Notes under the pieces: model-generated
Database searches by the model: none
What the model was told of the DNA's origin: nothing
What the model saw: the letters and a program-made list of their open reading frames with translations, nothing else
Program-made: the position numbers and the translations under genes
Origin: Geobacillus vulcani PSS1
GTDB lineage: Bacteria; Bacillota; Bacilli; Bacillales; Anoxybacillaceae
Assembly (NCBI RefSeq): GCF_000733845.1
Contig: NZ_JPOI01000001.1
Coordinates: 1,713,501 to 1,777,500, forward strand
Direction: 5' to 3'
DNA length: 64,000 bases
In this document: one piece after another, positions 55,397-63,180 of the stretch
Numbering within the stretch: the stretch's first letter is position 1
Layout of the letters: every line of letters begins with the position of its first letter

Positions 55397-55437
55397 AAAG
55401 AGAGGATGCCCTGTAACGAGGGAGTCCTCTCTTTTTC
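55397..55437 (+). terminator. Terminator of the sulfonate operon
   Basis: AAAGAGAGGA and TCCTCTCTTT form the stem, with TTTTC following. Confidence 0.9.
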
Positions 55438-55445
55438 AACATATA

Positions 55446-55475
55446 TTGACATTGAAATTCATTTTCTCTTATAAT
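55446..55475 (+). promoter_or_regulatory. Promoter of the iron-responsive lipoprotein gene
   Basis: TTGACA at 55446-55451 and TATAAT at 55470-55475, spacer 18. Confidence 0.85.
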
Positions 55476-55485
55476 CTTATTGCAT

Positions 55486-55500
55486 TGATATTGATTATCA
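55486..55500. promoter_or_regulatory. Fur-box-like operator
   Basis: TGATATTGATTATCA has the 7-1-7 Fur core TGATAATNATTATCA with a single mismatch, just downstream of the -10 box. Confidence 0.8.
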
Positions 55501-55531
55501 TTTTTTTGGTGTGTAAACGGGGGGATACATA

Positions 55532-56731
55532 ATGACATTGAAGTGGAAATGGCTGGCCGTATTCGCCGTAGCAGCGTTGGCACTTGGTGCATGCGGCCAA
55601 AGTGAACAGACAGCGGGGACAGAAAAAGAAAACAAAACGGCCGCAGAGAAACAAGAAAAGCCGAACACGGAGACGAAAGCAGAAGGGGAAAACGAACAGG
55701 CGGAAGTGGATTACGCCGGTGCGTTCAGCGCAGCGTTGGCCGAGCTTGAGAAAGCGAAGCAAGGAGGGGCGGTTGACTTCGGCAAGGTGGAGAGCATCTA
55801 CAAAGAAAAGCTGCAGCCGCTTGTGCAAAAACGCGACGCCGAATTTGAGGATGCGGTTGACGAACATATTACCACCGCCCTGGCCGCCGGCAAGGACGGG
55901 TCGCTTGAGCCGTTGGTCGTCAAGCAAATTTTTGACAAGTTGATGCAAAAAGCGTTTTACACAACGATCAAACACGAGTTTACCGAGGCAGAGGAGCATT
56001 GGGCCGACAAAGAAGAAGTGAAAGAAGAGATCGAGGAAGCAAAAGCGTTTTATGCGATTTTGCAGCCGACCGTGGAAAAACGCGATGCGGCGTATGGAAC
56101 GAAGCTCGCTGACGCAATCAACGGCGCGTTTGCGCAAATGGAGCAAGCCGTCCAAAACGATGATGCGCTCTCATTTGCCCTCGGCAAGCAAGTGGTGGAC
56201 AAAACATTGATGAAAACATTCTACTTAGCGAGCGGAGCGCTGCCGCACGGCTATGCGGCGAAGGCGGCGGCTGCGGCCAAGGAAAACGCCGAGGAAGCCA
56301 AAGTGGAACAGGCGGAAGGCTGGGCGTTTTATCAGTCCGTCTACCCGTATATGAAACGGCATGCGGCCGAGGAAGCCGATTATATTTTGAAACAGTTCGA
56401 CTTGCAGACGGACGTCAAAACGCTCGACCCGAAAGCAGTAAACCACGCGTTCGTGCGCGGCTGGGCGAAAGTGGCGCTTCACGAATATGAAGAAAGCCAA
56501 GAAAATTGGGGGCAGGACAAATCGGTGATTACCGCTTTGGAAGGCGCGCTCTTTATTCACATGATCGAGCAGGATATCAAAACGCTGCTCGGCGACAAGG
56601 CGTACGCCGATTTGAACGATCAAGCGACACGCTACTTAGAAGCGGCGAAGGCGAAAAACAAAGCGGAGGCCGACAAATGGCTGCCTCAAATCGAGGCTGC
56701 GCTTCAGCAAGTGATCCAGAAAGCGAACTAA
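55532..56731 (+). CDS. Extracytoplasmic iron-transport-associated lipoprotein with three helical repeats
   Basis: A 399-residue lipoprotein: signal with lipobox ALALGACGQ (Cys near residue 21), a Glu/Lys/Thr-rich linker to about residue 58, then three similar helical units. Unit 1 has IYKEKLQPLVQKRDAEFEDA, unit 2 AFYAILQPTVEKRDAAYGTK, unit 3 AFYQSVYPYMKRHAAEEADY, each followed about 50 residues later by a basic-aromatic helix (KLMQKAFYTT, KTLMKTFYLA, WAKVALHEYEE). The same unit appears once in the product at 61420 beside the FTR1 permease. A Fur-like box upstream and that shared domain suggest iron delivery, with the precise role unproven. GGGGGGAT precedes ATG 55532. Confidence 0.8.
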   Translation: MTLKWKWLAVFAVAALALGACGQSEQTAGTEKENKTAAEKQEKPNTETKAEGENEQAEVDYAGAFSAALAELEKAKQGGAVDFGKVESIYKEKLQPLVQKRDAEFEDAVDEHITTALAAGKDGSLEPLVVKQIFDKLMQKAFYTTIKHEFTEAEEHWADKEEVKEEIEEAKAFYAILQPTVEKRDAAYGTKLADAINGAFAQMEQAVQNDDALSFALGKQVVDKTLMKTFYLASGALPHGYAAKAAAAAKENAEEAKVEQAEGWAFYQSVYPYMKRHAAEEADYILKQFDLQTDVKTLDPKAVNHAFVRGWAKVALHEYEESQENWGQDKSVITALEGALFIHMIEQDIKTLLGDKAYADLNDQATRYLEAAKAKNKAEADKWLPQIEAALQQVIQKAN

Positions 56732-56737
56732 ATGATC

Positions 56738-56770
56738 AGAAAGGGTGTCCGGCGCGGCGCCCTTTTTTTG
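56738..56770 (+). terminator. Terminator of the iron lipoprotein gene
   Basis: AAAGGGTGTCCG and CGGCGCCCTTT form an imperfect stem followed by TTTTTTT. Confidence 0.8.
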
Positions 56771-56995
56771 CAGGCGTCCATCCCGGGCGAAGGCCGCGCT
56801 GGCTAAACTGCTGCTTCACCGCGCCAAAGGCGGAATAAATACAGTTGGTTTTGAGGATGGCGTCATGGTGAATTGGGAAACGCTCAAGCCAAGGCGGGAA
56901 ATGAAAATATTTGGTTTTTGCCGGTTCGCCACGACGTTCCCCGGCGGTTTATGGTAAGATGCTAATGGACAATGGAAGATGATGAGGTGAAGGCG

Positions 56996-57940
56996 ATGAA
57001 AGTGGTGGTGACCGGGGGAGCGGGGTTTATTGGCAGCCATTTGGCCGCTCGTCTGCACGAACAAGGTCATGAAGTGGCAGCGATCGATTGTTTTCATCCG
57101 TATTATCCTGCTGAACGGAAGGAGCGGCAGTTTCACGCGCTCACCGGCGGCCGGGTGCCGCTTGCCCGCTTCGACTTGCTTGATGGGGAAGCGACGAAGC
57201 GCTGGTTCAGCCAGTTTCGCCCTGATGTCGTCTTTCATTTGGCGGCGCTGCCGGGCGTGCCGTATTCGTTGGCGCATCCGCTCGCTTACATCGATTATGA
57301 CATTAAGGCGACCGTGAACGTTTTGGCGGCGGCGGGAGAGGCGGGAACCGGCCATGTGTTGTTCGCCTCGTCGTCATCGGTGTACGGCGACCGCGGCAAT
57401 GTCCCGCTCAAGGAAGAAATGGCGGACGGCCGCGTCGTCTCGCCGTATGCAGCCGCGAAATACGGAGCAGAGTCGTTTTGTCACGCGTACGCGCATTTGT
57501 ACGGATACCGGATGACGATGTTCCGCTATTTTACGGTGTATGGCCCGTGGGGGCGGCCCGATATGGCGATCGGCACGTTTTTGCACCGGTTGTTGGCAGG
57601 CGAGGAGATTGTCGTATATGGCCAAGGGACGGCGCGCGATTATACGTACATCGATGATATCGTCGCCGGTATGATCGCAGCGCTTCACCGCGGCGGCGGA
57701 CGAAGCGAAGTGTTCAACTTGGGGGCGGGGTCGCCCGTTACGATGGAGCAGCTGCTCGCTGAGCTGCGGAAGCATTTTCCCGATATGAAAATCGTGCAGG
57801 CGCCGGAGCGGAAAGGTGATGTGAAAGCGACGTGGGCGGACATTACGAAGGCGAAGCAGGCGTTTGGCTATGAGCCAAACGTACCGTTTGCCGAAGGGTT
57901 GGCGCGGACGGTGGCGTGGGCGCGCGAACATGAACGGTAA
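56996..57940 (+). CDS. NAD-dependent sugar epimerase/dehydratase
   Basis: Extended short-chain dehydrogenase acting on a nucleotide sugar, 314 residues. NAD motif TGGAGFIGSH at residues 7-16, SSSSVYGD, the catalytic YAAAKYGAE (Tyr and Lys), and RYFTVYGPWGRPDMAI in the substrate region, similar to UDP-glucuronate or UDP-glucose 4-epimerases. ATG 56996 follows GAGGTGAAGG. It overlaps the next gene by about 10 bases and starts a run of four overlapping envelope genes, so it probably supplies a sugar for a membrane glycoconjugate. Confidence 0.9.
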   Translation: MKVVVTGGAGFIGSHLAARLHEQGHEVAAIDCFHPYYPAERKERQFHALTGGRVPLARFDLLDGEATKRWFSQFRPDVVFHLAALPGVPYSLAHPLAYIDYDIKATVNVLAAAGEAGTGHVLFASSSSVYGDRGNVPLKEEMADGRVVSPYAAAKYGAESFCHAYAHLYGYRMTMFRYFTVYGPWGRPDMAIGTFLHRLLAGEEIVVYGQGTARDYTYIDDIVAGMIAALHRGGGRSEVFNLGAGSPVTMEQLLAELRKHFPDMKIVQAPERKGDVKATWADITKAKQAFGYEPNVPFAEGLARTVAWAREHER

Positions 57941-58862
57941 GCGGGCGGCCCGTTTGGCGCGCGCCATGGTTGGCGCGGCGCTCATCGTGCTGTTCGCCTG
58001 GCTGACGCATCGCTATTTTGACGGCCGCCTCTTGCTTGCCCCTCTCGCAGAACTGGCCCGCCAGCCCGTTCGCTTCGCCGCTGTGCTGCTTGTGTATGGC
58101 GCTTCGTTTTGGCTGCGGGCGTGGGCGTGGAAGCAATATGTCGGGAAGCCGCTTGGGCTGTCGGTCTATGGGCGCGCCGTGCTCCTCAGTTTGTTTGTCA
58201 ATCATGTCGCCCCTGTGAAAATCGGCGATGCCGCCCGTGTCGCCGTGCTCGCCCGCCAGCCCGGCGTTTCGCTCGGCGAGGCGGTGGAATCGGTGGCGGT
58301 GATGCGGTTCCTTGATATGGCGATGCTGGGCGGATGGACGGTCATTGGGACGTATGCGTATAGCCATCATATTCCCCGGGTTCCGCTCTTGGCAGCGGCC
58401 GTTGCCGCCGCGTTCGCGCTGACCGTGGTCGTGCTTCGCCGCCCGCTCCGCCTCGAGCGGTTATGGCGGCGCTGGCGGACGGTGTTTCAGGGCCGCCGCG
58501 GAGTGGGGATCGTCGCGGCGGTGGCGGCGAGCTGGCTGTGCGAGGCGGCGATCATTGGCGCGGTCGCTGAGACCGTGGGCCTTTCGCTTTCCTTTTGGCA
58601 GGCGGTATGGGTCAACAGCGCGACCGTTTCCGGCCAAATCGTCCAAGTGGCTCCCGGCGGGCTCGGAACGTATGAGGCGGTGATGGCGTTTGCGCTGACG
58701 ACGTTGGGGGCCTCAGGAGAACGCGCCTATGCGGCGGCCGTAGTCACCCATGCGGTGAAATTTCTATTTTCCTACGCGGCCGGGGCCGTTGTGCTCGCGT
58801 TTTGGCGGTCCGACTGGCAGGTGGTGCAGGGCGTGTGGAAAAAGGGAAGGGAGAAGCGATGA
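57930..58862 (+). CDS. LPG-synthase-TM/YbhN-type membrane protein (possible flippase)
   Basis: A 310-residue polytopic protein with about eight hydrophobic segments, in the family of the membrane part of lysylphosphatidylglycerol synthase (UPF0104/YbhN). Family motifs are NHVAPVKIGDAARVAVLAR near residue 90 and QVAPGGLGTYEAVMAFALT near 240. No catalytic C-terminal domain is present, so a lipid-linked sugar or lipid flippase role is more likely than aminoacyl transfer. Starts at ATG 57930 inside the epimerase end and overlaps the next gene by 4 bases. Confidence 0.82.
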   Translation: MNGKRAARLARAMVGAALIVLFAWLTHRYFDGRLLLAPLAELARQPVRFAAVLLVYGASFWLRAWAWKQYVGKPLGLSVYGRAVLLSLFVNHVAPVKIGDAARVAVLARQPGVSLGEAVESVAVMRFLDMAMLGGWTVIGTYAYSHHIPRVPLLAAAVAAAFALTVVVLRRPLRLERLWRRWRTVFQGRRGVGIVAAVAASWLCEAAIIGAVAETVGLSLSFWQAVWVNSATVSGQIVQVAPGGLGTYEAVMAFALTTLGASGERAYAAAVVTHAVKFLFSYAAGAVVLAFWRSDWQVVQGVWKKGREKR

Positions 58863-60358
58863 AAGAAGCATCACGATTCGAAAAAATTGCGGCGCGCTGC
58901 TGGAATTTGTTGAATGAAGGAAAGCCGTTCACGCCGATTTTCGCTTTCGGGGTGATGGTCATCGGTCATGCCGCTGACCTCATTCATGGGCACGCTTTGG
59001 CTTGGCTGCTCGGCTTGGCGGCGGCGCTGCCACTTTTTGTTGTCTACTACGTTTACGATTATCCGCTGTTTTTGCGCAATTATTTATGGATTCCGTATAT
59101 GGTCTTTCTCATCGTGTGGTCGTTTGCCGATGTTGCCTTATTGCTGCTTTCGGCCGGGCTCTATTTTTTCTTTACCGTCTTTTTTTGGGGGACGCTGTAT
59201 TACCATTTGCGCATCGGCACGTCATGGTGGAATTTCACCCGCTTTTGGAAACTGGTGCTGAAAAACAGTGATTCGACGAGCGGCAACGCCCAAGAGCAGC
59301 TGCCGAAATTGTTCCTTTTGCTGTCGGTGTGGGAATATGCGGCGTCTTTGGCGGAAGGCGGAGCCGATTGGCTGCCGCTGTGCGGGCCGTTTTGGCTGTT
59401 TGCCGCTGCGGTGTGGCTGTTTTCATGGATTTTGCACCGTCATTTGTTTGACTGGCAGCCGGAGATCATTCCGACTTACACGAGCAACGTGCCGAGTCCC
59501 ACCGCGCCGGTCAGTGACAAAGTGTACGTCATCGTGATTGACGGGATGCGCAAAGACCGGTTTGAAGCGGCGAACGCCCCGTTTTTGAAACGGCTGCGCG
59601 CGCAAGGAACGGAATTTGCGCAAATGGAAACCGTCTATCCGGCGCGCACCGTCGTCTGCTTCACCTCGATGCTGACGGGGACGTATCCGTTTGAGCACGG
59701 CATCCGGTCCAATATGGTATGGAAGCTTGGGGCGAAAGTGGAGACGATTTTCGATTCGCTTCGGAAAATCGGAAAAACCGGCCGCTTGCTCGGCATCGCC
59801 CATTTGGTCGATTCGTTCGGCGACGATGTCGAAACGGTGACGGCCGTCATGCCGAACGACCTGGCCGATCGTTATATTATCGAGCGGGCGAAGCGCATCG
59901 TCGAGGAACAAAACCCGGACTTGCTCGTCGTGCAATTGATCGCCACCGATCAGACCGGCCATAGCCGCGGTGTCTTGTATGATGAGTATATCGAAAAAAT
60001 TGAAGAAGCGGACGCCTTGATCGCTGAGTTTGTCAGCTGGCTTGAGGAACGGGGCGAGCTCGAGCGCGCGACATTGATCGTCTGCGCCGACCATGGCCAA
60101 GCGGATGGCATCGGCGGCCACGGCCACCTCGATGAAGGGGAGCGGTATGTGCCGTTTTTTCTATACGGTCCGGCGATTGAGCGAGGAAAACGAATCGACG
60201 AGAAAAGAAGCCTCGTTTCGCTGGCGCCGACGATCGCCTATTTGCTTGGGGCGCCATATCCGAGCCATAGCCGCGGCCCGGTTTTAATTGAGGCGATACG
60301 AAAGGAGGAGCGCGATGAAGAAGCAGCGCGTCATCGTCTTTTTGCCGGCGCACAATGA
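58859..60358 (+). CDS. Membrane-anchored alkaline-phosphatase-superfamily phosphodiesterase/phosphotransferase
   Basis: 499 residues: an N-terminal membrane part with about six helices (20-215) and a C-terminal type I phosphodiesterase/nucleotide pyrophosphatase domain. Metal-site motifs are VIVIDGMRKDRF (Asp), YPARTVVCFTSMLTGTYPFEHGI with the nucleophile Thr, IATDQTGHSRG (Asp/His), VCADHGQADGIGGHGH (Asp/His, His). The layout resembles GPI phosphoethanolamine transferases and bacterial relatives. GGGAGAAGCG precedes ATG 58859, overlapping the previous gene. Its substrate is probably a lipid or glycolipid head group, by inference. Confidence 0.85.
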   Translation: MKEASRFEKIAARCWNLLNEGKPFTPIFAFGVMVIGHAADLIHGHALAWLLGLAAALPLFVVYYVYDYPLFLRNYLWIPYMVFLIVWSFADVALLLLSAGLYFFFTVFFWGTLYYHLRIGTSWWNFTRFWKLVLKNSDSTSGNAQEQLPKLFLLLSVWEYAASLAEGGADWLPLCGPFWLFAAAVWLFSWILHRHLFDWQPEIIPTYTSNVPSPTAPVSDKVYVIVIDGMRKDRFEAANAPFLKRLRAQGTEFAQMETVYPARTVVCFTSMLTGTYPFEHGIRSNMVWKLGAKVETIFDSLRKIGKTGRLLGIAHLVDSFGDDVETVTAVMPNDLADRYIIERAKRIVEEQNPDLLVVQLIATDQTGHSRGVLYDEYIEKIEEADALIAEFVSWLEERGELERATLIVCADHGQADGIGGHGHLDEGERYVPFFLYGPAIERGKRIDEKRSLVSLAPTIAYLLGAPYPSHSRGPVLIEAIRKEERDEEAARHRLFAGAQ

Positions 60359-61076
60359 AGAAGAAGCGATTGGCGACGTCATCCGCCGCATTCCGCGTCA
60401 TTTTCATCCCGATGTAGAGGTCAGCGTCTTGGTCATTGATGATGGATCGACGGACCGAACGGCCGAAGTAGCGAAAGAAGCGGGGGCCGATATCATTTGC
60501 CGCTTGCCGGAAAACCGCGGCCTCGGGGCGGCGGTGCGGCGGGGGCTTGAAGAGTGTGTCCGCCTCGGCGCCGATATCGGCGTGATGATCGACGCTGACA
60601 ACGAATATCCGCCGGAACAAATCCCCGACCTGTTGGCGCCGATTTTTGCCGGCGAGGCCGATTATACGATTGGCTCGCGCTTCCTTGGCACGATTCGCGG
60701 CATGAAATGGCATCGCCGCCTCGGGAATTATTTGTTCACTTGGCTGCAGTCGCTGCTTCTCGGACAGCGGCTCTATGACGGACAGTCGGGGATGCGCGCC
60801 TTTTCGCGCCAAGCGATGGAGGAGGCGGAAATCATCCACGATTACAACTACGCCCAAGTGCTGACGCTCAACTTGGTGCGCAAAGGGTTTCGCTTGAAAG
60901 AAGTGCCGATCCGCTATCAAGTGCGGACGACCGGCCGTTCGTTCATCAAATTCACCGCCTATATGACCGCGGTCATTCCGGCCATATGGAAGGAAATGCG
61001 CCGTCCGGTGAAAAAGGTGGCCGTCGATCGAGAAGCGCATGGGCGCTCCCAAGAGCGGGCGCGCCATTGCTCGTAA
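60315..61076 (+). CDS. DPM1-like family 2 glycosyltransferase
   Basis: A 253-residue cytoplasmic GT2 enzyme, pattern of polyprenyl-phosphate mannose/glucose synthases: VIVFLPAHNEEEAIGDVIRR, LVIDDGSTDRTAEVAKEAG, ENRGLGAAVRRGLEE, metal motif DADNEYPPE (DxD), GSRFLG and QSGMRAFSRQA. It ends without the membrane helices of DPMS-II types. ATG 60315 follows AAAGGAGGAG inside the previous gene, a 44-base overlap. It could make a lipid-linked sugar donor for the GT-C-like protein at 63181. Confidence 0.9.
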   Translation: MKKQRVIVFLPAHNEEEAIGDVIRRIPRHFHPDVEVSVLVIDDGSTDRTAEVAKEAGADIICRLPENRGLGAAVRRGLEECVRLGADIGVMIDADNEYPPEQIPDLLAPIFAGEADYTIGSRFLGTIRGMKWHRRLGNYLFTWLQSLLLGQRLYDGQSGMRAFSRQAMEEAEIIHDYNYAQVLTLNLVRKGFRLKEVPIRYQVRTTGRSFIKFTAYMTAVIPAIWKEMRRPVKKVAVDREAHGRSQERARHCS

Positions 61077-61087
61077 GGCAGTTCGTG

Positions 61088-61228
61088 CTTAGAAGGCAGG
61101 CGAAAAACTGCATTCACGCGCCAATCGGCGGCATTTTCATCAGAACAGAAAGCTGATTCTGCGAGGTTTCTCTAATTGAGAAATAGATGGAATCAGTAGT
61201 ATTTTGCACTAAATCACCAGCCTTTTAG
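61088..61228 (-). repeat. Dispersed intergenic repeat, copy 4 (141 bp, inverted)
   Basis: Read on the minus strand it starts CTAAAAGGCTGGTGATTTA, has the inner segment TATTTCTCAATTAGAGAAAC, and ends GTTTTTCGCCTGCCTTCTAAG. It is closest to copy 2 (36984). It meets copy 5 head-to-head at 61225-61228. Confidence 0.82.
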
Positions 61229-61345
61229 AAGGCGGGTGATGTCATGAGACATGCGGATCTACTTCTCAACTTGAGGAATCCTGTTTTTCTCTCTAATCGC
61301 GAACGATGGATTGAGGAAGATGATCGTTTTTTCACCAGCCTTTTC
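61225..61345 (+). repeat. Dispersed intergenic repeat, copy 5 (about 121 bp)
   Basis: Starts TTAGAAGGCGGGTGATGTCA and ends GTTTTTTCACCAGCCTTTTCG, with inner segment ACTTCTCAACTTGAGGAA. Shares its first bases with the end of copy 4, so the pair forms a 258-bp composite just before the Fur-controlled promoter. Confidence 0.82.
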
Positions 61346-61364
61346 GACGATGGATGATTTTTTA

Positions 61365-61393
61365 TTGACAATAAGTATGATAATGATTATCAT
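61365..61393 (+). promoter_or_regulatory. Promoter with overlapping Fur box
   Basis: TTGACA at 61365-61370 and TATCAT at 61388-61393, spacer 17. The perfect 7-1-7 Fur core TGATAATGATTATCA lies at 61378-61392 across the spacer and -10, so iron-loaded Fur should block it fully. Confidence 0.9.
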
Positions 61394-61419
61394 TGATCTT
61401 GATGGAGGGAGAAGGGAAC

Positions 61420-62181
61420 GTGAAATCGTTTCGTTTCTTTTTTTACATAGCAGTGATAGTTATTCTCAATCTCATTCCGCTGAAAGCGTTCGCCTATTCG
61501 TATGGAGACCCGAACAAAGAGGCGGTTGCTGAGGCGTATAAAGAGATGAAAGAAAAGTTGAACGAGCAGCCACCGAACTTTGCTGCAGCGAAGGAAATTT
61601 TCGAAACCGTAAAAGAAGAAATCGACATGCATATGGGACCTGAGCCGTCCAAGGCGGTGCTTGCGGCCATCGAAGAGAAGGACCGTCAAACGGTGATCAA
61701 GGACATGGAAAACATTTTAGTGCTCAATATCGCTCGCCGTTTGGACAATATTGAGGCAAACTTTGATCAGTACGACACGAGCAAGCGGCTGTTGGCGAAG
61801 GCGTTTGCGACGTATGAAGCGCTGTCGCCGGTCATCCAAGGGAAAGACCCTGCACTTGATAAACAGCTGCGCACCGAGTTTGACAAGGCGCTTCAGTCGC
61901 TTGGCAACCCGGGGCTGTTCGGTGTCGGCGAGAAAAAATCGGATATCAACGTGTTTAAGAAAAGCAAAGAGACGATTTTAACAACGCTGCAGAAGCAATT
62001 CGGCCTGAAAAGCCTAAAAGTCGGCCATTTTTCGGAAAACGCTGCAGAAAAGCCGGATGCAGTGCAAAAGAAAGAGTGGACCGATTTGTCTAAAGTAAAA
62101 AACTGGATTCCGCTCGTTGTCATCGTTATTGTGGTTCTCGGCGCGGCTCTCATTTATGTGCGGCGTCGGAAACGGGCTTAG
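61420..62181 (+). CDS. Extracytoplasmic iron-uptake-associated protein with C-terminal membrane anchor
   Basis: 253 residues: signal peptide FYIAVIVILNLIPLKAFA (cleavage near residue 27), a helical extracytoplasmic domain, and a C-terminal helix (IPLVVIVIVVLGAALIYV) followed by RRRKRA, so it is held by its C-terminus with the domain outside. The unit AKAFATYEALSPVIQGKDPA resembles the repeats of the lipoprotein at 55532 (AFYAILQPTVEKRDAAY). It lies 25 bases before the FTR1 gene and shares the Fur-controlled promoter; a role in collecting or oxidising iron for FTR1 is likely. Start GTG 61420 with GGAGGGAGAAGGG upstream. Confidence 0.8.
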   Translation: MKSFRFFFYIAVIVILNLIPLKAFAYSYGDPNKEAVAEAYKEMKEKLNEQPPNFAAAKEIFETVKEEIDMHMGPEPSKAVLAAIEEKDRQTVIKDMENILVLNIARRLDNIEANFDQYDTSKRLLAKAFATYEALSPVIQGKDPALDKQLRTEFDKALQSLGNPGLFGVGEKKSDINVFKKSKETILTTLQKQFGLKSLKVGHFSENAAEKPDAVQKKEWTDLSKVKNWIPLVVIVIVVLGAALIYVRRRKRA

Positions 62182-62206
62182 TCCAAATATAAGGGGAGGC
62201 GGAGAC

Positions 62207-63133
62207 ATGGAAGTCCAAGCGCTGCTCATTACGTTTCGTGAAGCGCTGGAAGCGTTGCTGATCGTCGGCATCATTACATCGTATTTGAAACGTGTCGATC
62301 ACCGCGAATACACGAAGTACGTATGGCTTGGTGCTGGTTTGGCCGTGTTGGCGAGCATCGGGGCGGCCATTTTGTTTCAAGTGGTGTTCACGGGATTTGC
62401 CGCGATGGGCAGTGAAATCTACTTAAAAATCGGCATCATGATCGTCTCCGCGTTGCTCTTGACGCAGATGGTGTTTTGGATGGCCGAGCATAGCCGGGAC
62501 ATGAAACAAAACGTTGAAGGGAAAATGGACCAGTTTATTACCGCCGGTAATGTCGCCGGCATGGTCATTCACTCGTTTTTAGTCGTGCTGCGCGAAGGAG
62601 TGGAAACCGTTTTTTTCTTCGCCGCCATCACGCACGGCAACATCGGCGCGGCGCTGCAAGGCTGGGGAGCGGCGACAGGCATCGCCATTGCCGCTTTGGT
62701 CAGCTACTTCTTCTTTAAAGGAACGATGCGCATTCCGCTGAAAGCTTTCTTTAAAGTAACCGGAGCTTTTATCGTCTTGATCGCCGCTGGCCTGCTCGTG
62801 CAAGCCATTTCGATGATGCAGGACATTGGGCTCATCGGCAGCGTCATGCCGCATGTATATGATTTGACATGGCTGCTTCCAGAACATCCGATTGACTACG
62901 AACATTACGTGCGCGATCATGGCGTCGCCCCCGTCTTTTCCGGCGAAGTCGGCGTCTTTTTAAAAGCGTTGTTTGGCTATTCAGCGATGCCGTCGCTTGA
63001 AGAAGTGATCGCCTATATCGGCTACTTCGCCGTCGTGTATTTGCTGGTGACGAGCCGCCGCGGTCAAAAGAGCGCTGTGGTCGAGAAACCGGCGATTGCC
63101 GCTTTGGAGGAAAAAGCAAAAAACGTCATGTAA
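62207..63133 (+). CDS. efeU: FTR1-family high-affinity iron permease
   Basis: Seven-helix iron permease, 308 residues, of the FTR1/EfeU family. The two REGLE-type iron-binding motifs are TFREALEALLIVGII in helix 1 and LREGVETVFFFAAI in helix 4. Iron would be passed in from the two extracytoplasmic proteins. GGGGAGGCGGAGAC precedes ATG 62207. Second gene of the Fur-controlled operon; closed by its own terminator. No EfeB-type peroxidase is next to it. Confidence 0.95.
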   Translation: MEVQALLITFREALEALLIVGIITSYLKRVDHREYTKYVWLGAGLAVLASIGAAILFQVVFTGFAAMGSEIYLKIGIMIVSALLLTQMVFWMAEHSRDMKQNVEGKMDQFITAGNVAGMVIHSFLVVLREGVETVFFFAAITHGNIGAALQGWGAATGIAIAALVSYFFFKGTMRIPLKAFFKVTGAFIVLIAAGLLVQAISMMQDIGLIGSVMPHVYDLTWLLPEHPIDYEHYVRDHGVAPVFSGEVGVFLKALFGYSAMPSLEEVIAYIGYFAVVYLLVTSRRGQKSAVVEKPAIAALEEKAKNVM

Positions 63134-63134
63134 C

Positions 63135-63164
63135 GTACAAGGCAGCTGCGCCTTGTACTTTTTC
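63135..63164 (+). terminator. Terminator of the FTR1 operon
   Basis: GTACAAGGC and GCCTTGTAC form a perfect 9-bp stem with 6-base loop and TTTTTC. Confidence 0.95.
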
Positions 63165-63180
63165 TTTGGAGGGGAACACG

